A stretch of DNA of 64,000 nucleotides from Actinoplanes sp. DH11 (GTDB lineage: Bacteria > Actinomycetota > Actinomycetes > Mycobacteriales > Micromonosporaceae). A model generated the notes under the pieces. It saw only the letters and a list, made by a program, of their open reading frames with translations, did not search any database and was not told the origin of the DNA. A program made the translations under genes and the position numbers. Shown here one piece after another: positions 1 through 7,043 of this stretch (position 1 is its first letter; each line of letters opens with the position of its first letter). The stretch lies in assembly GCF_020873875.1 (NCBI RefSeq), contig NZ_JAHWGU010000014.1, forward strand, positions 124,001 to 188,000. The letters run 5' to 3'.

Positions 1-482
1 ATCTCGGCGGCGAGGTCCTCCGGGGTGCGGCCGTCGGTGGCGACGGTGTGTGCCGCCGCCTCCAGGTAGAGCGGCCGCCGCTGGTCCATCAGGTACTTCA
101 GGGTCGCCCGCGGGTTCATCGCCAGCAGCGGGCGGCCGGCACCGAGGCCGACCCGTTTCAGGGCGTCGGTCAGCCCGACGGACAGGAAGACGACGGGGAG
201 GCCGGTGAGCCGCCGGCGCGTACTCTCGTCGAGGATCGCGCCACCGCCCAGCGCCAGCACGCCGCCGAAGGTCTCCAGGCACTCGACCACGACCGCGCGC
301 TCCAGCTCGCGGAACGCGGCCTCGCCGTCGTCGACGAAGATCTCCGGGATTGGCTTGCCGGCCCGCTCCTCGATGATCGTGTCGGTGTCGGCGAACGGCA
401 CGCCCAGCCGCTCGGCAAGCGCCACGCCGACCGTGGTCTTTCCGGCGCCCATCACGCCGGTCAGGACCGCGACCGGAGCCAT
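1..482 (-). CDS. aroK: Shikimate kinase, partial (3' end beyond the window)
   Basis: Phosphorylates shikimate to shikimate 3-phosphate in the cytosolic pathway to chorismate. The visible 160 residues begin MAPVAVLTGVMGAGKTT, with a Walker A loop at residues 9-17, the shikimate-binding DTD at 32-34, a GGG motif at 79-81 and the RPLL lid region near residue 120, all hallmarks of AroK. The start ATG overlaps the aroC stop (TGATG), so the two are translationally coupled. The gene runs off the left edge after about 160 codons; family members are about 165-180 residues, so very little is missing. Actinobacterial order predicts aroB next, outside the window. Confidence 0.95.
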   Translation of the reverse strand, partial: MAPVAVLTGVMGAGKTTVGVALAERLGVPFADTDTIIEERAGKPIPEIFVDDGEAAFRELERAVVVECLETFGGVLALGGGAILDESTRRRLTGLPVVFLSVGLTDALKRVGLGAGRPLLAMNPRATLKYLMDQRRPLYLEAAAHTVATDGRTPEDLAAE

Positions 483-1660
483 CAGCGGATGACCAGCGTG
501 TCGAGGTAGGACGCCAGGTTCCGCCGGATCTCGGCCACCGAGTCGCCGCCGAACTTCTCGGTCGCCGCCTCGGCCAGGACCAGCGCCACCATCGCCTCGG
601 CGACCACGGCGCCCGCCGGCACCGCGCAGACGTCGGACCGCTGGTTGATCGCGGTGGCCGGCTCGCCGGTGGTGATGTCGACGGTCTGCAGTGCCCGGTT
701 CAGCGACGAGATCGGCTTGAGCGCGGCGCGCACCCGCAGCGGCTCACCGTTGGTGATGCCGCCCTCCAGGCCACCGGCCCGGTCGGTCACCCGCTTCACG
801 CCGTCCGGCGTGGGGACGATCTCGTCGTGCGCCACCGACCCGCGGGACCGGGCCTGGGTGAAACCGTCACCGATCTCCACGCCCTTGACCGACTGGATCG
901 ACATGAGCGCGGTGGCGAGCCGGGCGTCCAGTTTGCGGTCCCACTGCACGTGCGAGCCGAGGCCCGGTGGCACGTTGTAGGCGAGCACCTCGACGATGCC
1001 GCCGAGGGTGTCCGCGTCCTGTTTGGCGGCGTCCACCTCGGCCACCATCCGGGCGCTTGCCTCCTCGTCCAGGCAGCGCAGCGGGTCGGCGTCGATCCGG
1101 TCGAAGTCCTCCGGCGTCGGCAGCAGGCCGGGTTTCGCGGCGACCGAGCCCAGCTCGATCACGTGCGAGACGATGTCGATGCCGAGCGCCTGCTTGATCA
1201 GCTGCTTGGCGACCACGCCGACGGCGACGCGGGCCGCGGTCTCCCGGGCGCTGGCGCGCTCCAGGATCGGGCGGGCGTCGGTGTGCCCGTACTTCTGCAT
1301 GCCGGCCAGGTCGGCGTGGCCGGGCCGGGGCCGGGTCAGCGGCGCGTTGCGCGCCTGGCTGGCCAGTTCCGCCGGGTCCACCGGGTCGGCGGCCATCACC
1401 GTCTCCCACTTGGGCCACTCGCTGTTGCCCACCCGCAGCGCCACCGGGCTGCCCAGCGTGACGCCGTGCCGGACACCCCCGATGATCTCGAGCTCGTCCT
1501 GCTCGAACTTCATCCGGGCGCCGCGGCCGTAACCCAGGCGGCGGCGCACGAGGTCACGGGTGATGTCCGCGCTCGTCACCTCCACCCCGGCGGGAACACC
1601 CTCCAGCATGGCGACGAGGGCCGGTCCGTGCGATTCACCTGCGGTAAGCCAGCGCAACAC
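482..1660 (-). CDS. aroC: Chorismate synthase
   Basis: Last step of the shikimate pathway: anti-1,4 elimination of phosphate from 5-enolpyruvylshikimate 3-phosphate to give chorismate, using reduced FMN. The 392-residue product has the family length. It opens MLRWLTAGESHGPALVAMLEG, carrying the N-terminal GESHG signature, followed by the RRxxGYGRGARM segment and the RPGHADL motif; the C-terminal part has the conserved Arg/Asp-rich TGEPATAINQRSDVCAVPA region. It overlaps the following aroK by the TGATG junction. aroE and the two mltG genes lie upstream on the same strand, but the plus-strand MFS gene at 1732-2985 interrupts them, so aroC-aroK probably has its own promoter in the 71-bp divergent gap 1661-1731. 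Confidence 0.97.
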   Translation of the reverse strand: MLRWLTAGESHGPALVAMLEGVPAGVEVTSADITRDLVRRRLGYGRGARMKFEQDELEIIGGVRHGVTLGSPVALRVGNSEWPKWETVMAADPVDPAELASQARNAPLTRPRPGHADLAGMQKYGHTDARPILERASARETAARVAVGVVAKQLIKQALGIDIVSHVIELGSVAAKPGLLPTPEDFDRIDADPLRCLDEEASARMVAEVDAAKQDADTLGGIVEVLAYNVPPGLGSHVQWDRKLDARLATALMSIQSVKGVEIGDGFTQARSRGSVAHDEIVPTPDGVKRVTDRAGGLEGGITNGEPLRVRAALKPISSLNRALQTVDITTGEPATAINQRSDVCAVPAGAVVAEAMVALVLAEAATEKFGGDSVAEIRRNLASYLDTLVIR

Positions 1661-1731
1661 GGCGATCAGTCTGTCACGACGCCGCGACTGCCCGGAATGC
1701 GGGCAGTGCCGTCCCGCTCTCCGGGAGGAGG

Positions 1732-2985
1732 ATGCGGGACGAGGGGACTGTCACAAACGGCCGCCCGGCGACCCGGCCGGTGGGTAAGTTCGCGGCCGTG
1801 CCGGCCGAGACCACCCGTACACCGAACCGCGCCCTGCTCGTCGTGATCCTCGGATTGATCACCGCGATCGGGCCGCTGTCGCTCGACATGTACCTGCCGG
1901 CCCTCCCGGACATCGCCCGCGACCTGGAGGTCTCGCCCGCCCAGGTGCAGCTGTCGCTCACCTCGTGCCTGATCGGGATGGCACTGGGCCAGCTGATCTT
2001 CGGCCCGCTCAGCGACAGGTGGGGTCGTCGCCGGCCGGTGGTGTGGGGGCTGGCCGCGTACGCCCTCTTCTCCTTCCTGATCGCCCTCGCCCCCACCGCG
2101 CCGGTCCTGACCGGTCTGCGTCTGCTGCAGGGCCTCGCCGGTGGTGCCGGCGTGGTCGTCGCCCGCGCGGTGGTGCGCGACGTCGCCGCCGGCAACCAGG
2201 CGGCGAAGCTCTTCTCCAGCCTCACCCTGATCTTCGGCATCGCGCCGATCGCCGCACCCAGCCTGGGCAGCGCGGTGCTGCGGTTCTCGTCGTGGCACGG
2301 GGTGTTCGTGGCGCTCGGCATCGTCGCGGTGCTGCTCACCGTGCTGGCCGCGGTCGCGCTGCCGGAGACGCTGCCGCCGGCGCGGCGCAGCACCGGCGGG
2401 CTGGGCGAGGTGGCGCGGACAGCGCGAGAACTCTTCACCGACCGGGTCTTCCTGGGGTACGCGCTGGCGCAGTCCTGCACGTTCGCGGCGCTCTTCGCCT
2501 ACATCAGCGGGTCGTCGTTCGTGCTCCAGGACGGGTACGGCCTCTCCCCCACCGTCTACAGCCTGCTCTTCGGGGGCAACGCGATCGGCCTGATCGTCGC
2601 GAGTCAGGCCAACGGCGTCCTGCTCGACCGGTGGAGCTTGAGCCGGCTGATGTACCTGGGCCTGGTCGTGCAGGTGGTGGCCGGTGCGCTGGCCCTGCTC
2701 GGCGCCGCGACCGGCAGCCTGGTCGTCCTCGCCACCGGACTGTTCCTGCTGGTCGCGGCGATCGGCGTGATTCAGCCGAACTCGACGGCGCTGGCCCTGG
2801 ACCGTTACCCGGCGCACGCGGGCTCGGCGGCCGCGCTGCTCGGCGGGGTGCAGTCGATCGTCGCGTCGGTGGCCGCGCCGCTGGCCGGTCTCGGTGATCC
2901 CGGCCAGGGCGTGCCGATGAGCGTGGTGATCGTCGGTTTCGCGGTGGCGGCACTGCTGTCGGTGCTGGTGCTGGCCCGCCGTTAG
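1732..2985 (+). CDS. Bcr/CflA-family MFS drug exporter
   Basis: Proton-driven inner-membrane exporter of the drug/proton antiporter (Bcr/CflA, 12-TM) group; substrate unknown. The 417-residue product begins its first helix at about residue 30, followed by the loop typical of the family (IGPLSLDMYLPALPDIARDL), the MFS motif A (GPLSDRWGRRRPVVWG, about residue 90) and the motif C-like Gly/Ala-rich fifth helix (LLQGLAGGAGVVVARAVVRD). The ATG at 1732 sits immediately after GGAGGAGG, too close for ideal initiation, so a downstream GTG at 1780 or 1798 is possible. It splits the aro gene run and converges on aroE with a 4-bp overlap of the 3' ends. Confidence 0.88.
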   Translation: MRDEGTVTNGRPATRPVGKFAAVPAETTRTPNRALLVVILGLITAIGPLSLDMYLPALPDIARDLEVSPAQVQLSLTSCLIGMALGQLIFGPLSDRWGRRRPVVWGLAAYALFSFLIALAPTAPVLTGLRLLQGLAGGAGVVVARAVVRDVAAGNQAAKLFSSLTLIFGIAPIAAPSLGSAVLRFSSWHGVFVALGIVAVLLTVLAAVALPETLPPARRSTGGLGEVARTARELFTDRVFLGYALAQSCTFAALFAYISGSSFVLQDGYGLSPTVYSLLFGGNAIGLIVASQANGVLLDRWSLSRLMYLGLVVQVVAGALALLGAATGSLVVLATGLFLLVAAIGVIQPNSTALALDRYPAHAGSAAALLGGVQSIVASVAAPLAGLGDPGQGVPMSVVIVGFAVAALLSVLVLARR

Positions 2986-3860
2986 GGCCTGTGCACGGCG
3001 TTCTCCAGCGCTGCCCGCATGGCCTCCTCGGGCGCCGTCTCGACCCCGGTGAACTGCTCGAACTGGCTGAGCGCCTGGGCCAGCAGCAGGTCCAGCCCGG
3101 AGTGGACGCTCACACCGGCCCGCTGCGCCGAGGCGGCCAGCGGCGTCGGCCACGGGTCGTAGAGCGCGTCGAAGTAGACGCCGTCCGCGCGCCAGGTGAC
3201 CGTCTCGGCCAGGTCGTCGGCGGCGCCTTTCGGCACCGTGGAGATCACCGCGTCGGCGCTGAACGTGCTCGCCGCATCGGCCCAGTCGACGCCTTCGACC
3301 GTCAGGCCGAGCGCGACGGCGACGGGCGCCAGGTCGTCGCGGGCCTCCGGGCGGCGGGTCACCACGGTGACCCGATCGGCGCCCAGTTCGGCCGCGGCGG
3401 CCAGGGCGGCGCGGGCGGTGCCGCCACCACCGAGCACGGTGATCCGCGGCGGCGCCTCCTTCTTCGCGTGCCGGCCGCGGCTCAGGCCCAGGCCCGCCTC
3501 CCGGAGCACCCGGACCATGCCGCCGATGTCGGTGTTGTCGGCGTGCCAGGAGCCGTCCTCCTGGCGGACCAGCGTGTTGGCCACGCCCGCCGCGATCGCG
3601 ACCGGCGTGGCCACCGTCGCGATCCGCAGGGCCGCTTCCTTGAGCGGCATGGTGAGCGACAGGCCCGCCCACTCCGGACCGAGGCCGGCGACCAGGTCGG
3701 GCAGCTCCGACTCGGCGCACTCGATCGCCTCGTAGCTCCACCCGGTCAGGCCGGCCGCGGCGAACCCGGCATTGTGGATGACCGGAGAGAGCGAGTGGGC
3801 GATCGGCTTCCCGCAGACCGCTGCCTTGCGGGTCTCGTCTTGGCTCTGCACGCGGCCCAC
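2982..3860 (-). CDS. aroE: Shikimate dehydrogenase
   Basis: NADP-dependent reduction of 3-dehydroshikimate to shikimate. The 292-residue product shows the substrate-binding KPIAHSLSPVIHNAGF motif near residue 18, the catalytic-Lys segment LTMPLKEAAL around residue 70, NTDIGG and the nucleotide-binding GGGGTARAALAA loop near residue 143. GTG codons at 3860 and 3851 both fit as starts. It lies 18 bp downstream of the first mltG gene, continuing the order alaS–ruvX–mltG–aroE seen widely in actinobacteria. Its 3' end overlaps the convergent MFS gene by 4 bp. Confidence 0.96.
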   Translation of the reverse strand: MGRVQSQDETRKAAVCGKPIAHSLSPVIHNAGFAAAGLTGWSYEAIECAESELPDLVAGLGPEWAGLSLTMPLKEAALRIATVATPVAIAAGVANTLVRQEDGSWHADNTDIGGMVRVLREAGLGLSRGRHAKKEAPPRITVLGGGGTARAALAAAAELGADRVTVVTRRPEARDDLAPVAVALGLTVEGVDWADAASTFSADAVISTVPKGAADDLAETVTWRADGVYFDALYDPWPTPLAASAQRAGVSVHSGLDLLLAQALSQFEQFTGVETAPEEAMRAALENAVHRP

Positions 3861-3878
3861 TCTACGGAACGGCGTCCC

Positions 3879-5057
3879 TCAGTTGCCGCAGAGGTTGATC
3901 CCGTTGGCGCACGCCTTCCGGATGTTCTTGTCGTGCTCGGCGTTGGTCGTCGCGAACGCGGATCGGCCCTCCTTGTCGACCGCCACGAAGAACAGCCACG
4001 GCCCCTCGGCCGGCTTCATCGCACCGGCCAGCGCGTCCTTGCCGGGGCTGTTGATCGGCCCGATCGGCAGACCCTTGACGATCTCCGTGTTGTACGGGTT
4101 CGTCGGGTCCTCCATCTCCTCGGTCAGCAGCTGGCCGGAGTGCTTGGGGTCCTTGCCTTTGAGTTCGAGCCAGTAGTTCGTGGTGACGTCGAACTGGAGC
4201 GTCATCTTCTCCTTGTAGGCCCGGTTGTACGCCACCCGGGCGACCTTCGGCAGGTCCTCGGCGATGCCTGCCTCGGCCTGCGCCAGCGACGCGACGATCA
4301 GGGCCTCGTACGGCGAGACGGAGAGGTTGCTCTGCACGTCGTCGGCGAAGCCCAGCTCACCGGTGACCGTCAGGAAGTGGTCGACCATGGTCCGCAGCAC
4401 CTGCTCGGGGGTGGCCTTGGGGTCGAACTCGTAGGTGTCCGGGAAGAGGAAGCCCTCGGCGGTCTTGGCGACCTTCTTGCCGTCGCCGCGCTTGAACCAC
4501 CAGTCCGGCACGCCCAGCGCCTCCGGGTCCTTGGCGGCGTCCTCGAACGCCTTCACCGGGTGACCGGTCGCCTTCGACAGCAGCACGTACGTCTGCTTCG
4601 CGGTCGTGCCCTCTTTGATCGTGACGCCCTTGGCGATCCGGGCCTTCGGGTCCAGCAGCAGCGCGACCGCTTCCTTGCCCGCCATCTGCTTGCGCAGCTG
4701 GTACGTCCCGGACTGGATGTTCTTGCTGCGTGGCTCCTCGTCGGCCGCGTTGGTGAAGGCCTTGGTGCTCTTCACGACGTCGACCTTGACCAGCTCGTTG
4801 CCGATCTCGGTGAGCGACGCGTTCTTCGCGACCGTCACCTCGACCGGGTCGGAACCGGGGCCGCTGTAGTCGGCGGCCACGAAGAAACCGGCCACCTTCG
4901 TGTAGCCGAAGTACACACCGCCGCCCAGACCCGCCAGAAGCAGGAAGGTCAGCAGCGCGGCGACGGCCGTCTTACCGCCGCTCCGCTTGGCGCGATGACG
5001 CCGCGGTGTGCTCCGCTCGGCGCTCTCGTCGAACGCCACGTCCAGTTCGTCGATCAC
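3879..5057 (-). CDS. mltG: Endolytic murein transglycosylase, MltG/YceG-like (copy 1)
   Basis: Membrane-anchored lytic transglycosylase that cleaves nascent peptidoglycan strands and is thought to terminate glycan elongation. I place the start at GTG 5057 because GGAGG lies 8 nt upstream; the frame stays open further upstream to 5147. The 392-residue protein has a basic cytoplasmic N-terminus, one membrane helix (about residues 31-53, VAALLTFLLLAGLGGGVYFG) and the YceG domain. The catalytic region includes ALIVASLAQAEAGIAEDLPKVARVAYNR, with the expected Glu in SLAQAEAG. It ends KACANGINLCGN, a Cys-x6-Cys pair. A second mltG copy lies directly upstream. Confidence 0.92.
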   Translation of the reverse strand: MIDELDVAFDESAERSTPRRHRAKRSGGKTAVAALLTFLLLAGLGGGVYFGYTKVAGFFVAADYSGPGSDPVEVTVAKNASLTEIGNELVKVDVVKSTKAFTNAADEEPRSKNIQSGTYQLRKQMAGKEAVALLLDPKARIAKGVTIKEGTTAKQTYVLLSKATGHPVKAFEDAAKDPEALGVPDWWFKRGDGKKVAKTAEGFLFPDTYEFDPKATPEQVLRTMVDHFLTVTGELGFADDVQSNLSVSPYEALIVASLAQAEAGIAEDLPKVARVAYNRAYKEKMTLQFDVTTNYWLELKGKDPKHSGQLLTEEMEDPTNPYNTEIVKGLPIGPINSPGKDALAGAMKPAEGPWLFFVAVDKEGRSAFATTNAEHDKNIRKACANGINLCGN

Positions 5058-5309
5058 TTCGTTTGCCTCCGCTGCCCGTCCCAGCCGGCTCCACCGGATC
5101 TCTCCGCACGGCCATCGAGGCCCGGCACTGAGGCGCACCATACCCACTTCGATGGCTCGCCGCCCACCCCGGCAACCGTACGCCGATCCAGCGATTACGC
5201 TCCGCTCTGCTTCCGATCAGCAGCACGTCTGCCTAACGCGGCGGGCGTGCCTGCGAAACGCCACAGCCACCGGGAAAGCACGCCCCGGCGGTCGCAGCGA
5301 GTGATCAGC

Positions 5310-6491
5310 TCAGCAGATCGGAATGCCGTTCTCACAGGCCTTCTCGATATTCTTCTCGTGGTCGGCGAACGTTTTCCCGTACGCCATGGCGCCCTTGTCA
5401 TCCACCGTCACGAAGAAGTAGTTGTCACTCTTCTTGGGATTCATCGCACCCCGTAGTGCCACGTCGCCCGGGTTGCTAATCGGTCCGATCGCCATACCCT
5501 TGACGTCGTAGTTGTACGGATTCTTCGGGTCGTGCAGTTCAGTGACGAGCAACTTCTCCGACGACTTCGCCTCCTTGCCGGTCAGCCGCAGCCAATAGTT
5601 GACCGTGCTGTCCAGCTGGAGGCACTCGCACGGGAAGTTCCCGGTGTAGGCCCGGTTGTAGAGGACCCGCGCCACCGGGCCCATGTCCTTGTCCAGCAGC
5701 GCCTCGACCTGCGCGATGGACGCCGCCACCAGGGCCTCGTACGGCGAGATGTCCAGCTTCGCCCGCACCGTGTCCGGGAAGCCCGTCTCGGCCATCTCGG
5801 TGTTGAAGTTCTTGACGATCTGCTTGAGGACGTCGGTCGCCGTGGCGCCCTTGGCGATCTCGTACGTCGCCGGGTAGAGGAAGCCCTCGATGTTGGTCCG
5901 GTCGATCTTCTTGCCGTCGTCGCGCTTGAACCACAGCGCCGGCACACCCAGCCCGGCCGGATCCTTGCCGGCCTTCTTGAAGTCGCCCACCGGGATGCCC
6001 GTCGCCTTCGCGAGCCGGTCGTAGACCTGCAGGTAGGTGAGCCCCTCGGGCAGCGTGACCCGGTGCACGTTCAGGTTCTTCAGGTCGAGCAGCATCGTCA
6101 GCGCGTCGCTCGCCTTCATCTCTTTCTTGAGCAGGTACGATCCGACTTGAATGTCCTTACTGTCGGGATTGTCCTTGGCAGCGGCGACGAACGCTGCCGC
6201 GCTCTTGACCACACCCTCGCCGTACAGGGTGTCGGCGATCGCTGTCGCGCTGTCCCCGGACTCCACCGCGACGACAGCCTCACCCCGGCCGGGACCCGGG
6301 AAATCGGCCGCGGACAGGAAGCCGCTCACCGCGCCGAAGCCGTACCACGCGCCGCCGCCGAGCGCGACGAAGAGCATGAGGACCAGGAAGGACGCGGCGA
6401 TCGTACGGCCGGGGCCCTCCTTCATGCGATGTCGCCACCGCCCGCGGTCCGCCGTTCCTTCGAAGCTGAGATCCAGCCGCTCCTCGGTCAC
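5310..6491 (-). CDS. mltG: Endolytic murein transglycosylase, MltG/YceG-like (copy 2)
   Basis: Second YceG-type lytic transglycosylase, clearly a paralogue of the gene at 3879-5057: it shares the membrane anchor, the LxIGxxxFPGPG-like juxtamembrane region, the ASIAQVEALLDKDMGPVARVLYNR catalytic segment and the C-terminal Cys-x6-Cys (CENGIPIC). The likely start is GTG 6491, just past the ruvX stop (TGATGTG), giving 393 residues with one transmembrane helix at about 27-50. An additional Cys pair (PCECLQL) near residue 290 is absent from copy 1. The 252-bp gap to copy 1 suggests a tandem duplication followed by divergence. Confidence 0.92.
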   Translation of the reverse strand: MTEERLDLSFEGTADRGRWRHRMKEGPGRTIAASFLVLMLFVALGGGAWYGFGAVSGFLSAADFPGPGRGEAVVAVESGDSATAIADTLYGEGVVKSAAAFVAAAKDNPDSKDIQVGSYLLKKEMKASDALTMLLDLKNLNVHRVTLPEGLTYLQVYDRLAKATGIPVGDFKKAGKDPAGLGVPALWFKRDDGKKIDRTNIEGFLYPATYEIAKGATATDVLKQIVKNFNTEMAETGFPDTVRAKLDISPYEALVAASIAQVEALLDKDMGPVARVLYNRAYTGNFPCECLQLDSTVNYWLRLTGKEAKSSEKLLVTELHDPKNPYNYDVKGMAIGPISNPGDVALRGAMNPKKSDNYFFVTVDDKGAMAYGKTFADHEKNIEKACENGIPIC

Positions 6492-6492
6492 A

Positions 6493-6969
6493 TCAGCCCC
6501 GACTCCGCCGCGCGTCCAGCCAGCCCTGCAGGATCTCGACGGCGGCCGCCTGATCGACGACCGCACGCTGACGACGGCCCTTCACACCCCGCTCGGACAA
6601 CCGGCGGGCCGCGACGACCGTCGACATGCGCTCGTCGGTGAACACGACCGGAACCGGCGCGATCACCGGGCCGAGCCGGTCCGCGTACGCCCGGATGTGG
6701 CCGGCCGCCACACCCTCCCGCCCGTTCAAGGCCACCGGCAGCCCGACGACGACCTCGATCGCCTCGAACTCCTCGATGAGCCGCCTCAGCTCGGCCATGT
6801 CCGCCGGAACCCCGTCCGGGCCGGTCACCTGGTCCCGCGGCACGGTCTTCACCGGACTGGCCAGGATGCCGTCGGGGTCACACCTGGCGACCCCGACACG
6901 CACCTGGCCCACGTCCACGCCCAGGCGTACGCCTCGAGCGAAAGGCACCGTCACGCCATCACCCTGCAC
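6493..6969 (-). CDS. ruvX: RuvX/YqgF-type Holliday junction resolvase or pre-16S rRNA nuclease
   Basis: RNase H-fold nuclease. The family has been linked to both Holliday-junction resolution and 16S rRNA 5'-end maturation. The 158-residue product has the first catalytic Asp in RLGVDVGQVRVGVA (about residue 18), the VVGLPVALNGREG motif, the FTDERMST motif and the final VDQAAAVEILQGWLD motif with the second acidic residues. It starts at GTG 6969 (GGAGG about 14 nt upstream), with a second in-frame GTG at 6954. It sits between alaS and mltG, the usual actinobacterial position, and its stop touches the next start (TGATGTG). Confidence 0.94.
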   Translation of the reverse strand: MQGDGVTVPFARGVRLGVDVGQVRVGVARCDPDGILASPVKTVPRDQVTGPDGVPADMAELRRLIEEFEAIEVVVGLPVALNGREGVAAGHIRAYADRLGPVIAPVPVVFTDERMSTVVAARRLSERGVKGRRQRAVVDQAAAVEILQGWLDARRSRG

Positions 6970-7043
6970 AGCAGCAACACGTGCCTCCAGAATCCGATCG
7001 AGCGACGAGGCGACGAGCGGCCACCGATCGGTCGGAGCCCGGT

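Noticed and set aside
1666..3741. Minus-strand frame opposite the Bcr/CflA exporter
   Set aside because: Shadow: no helices or motifs, while the plus frame has 12 helices and MFS motif A.
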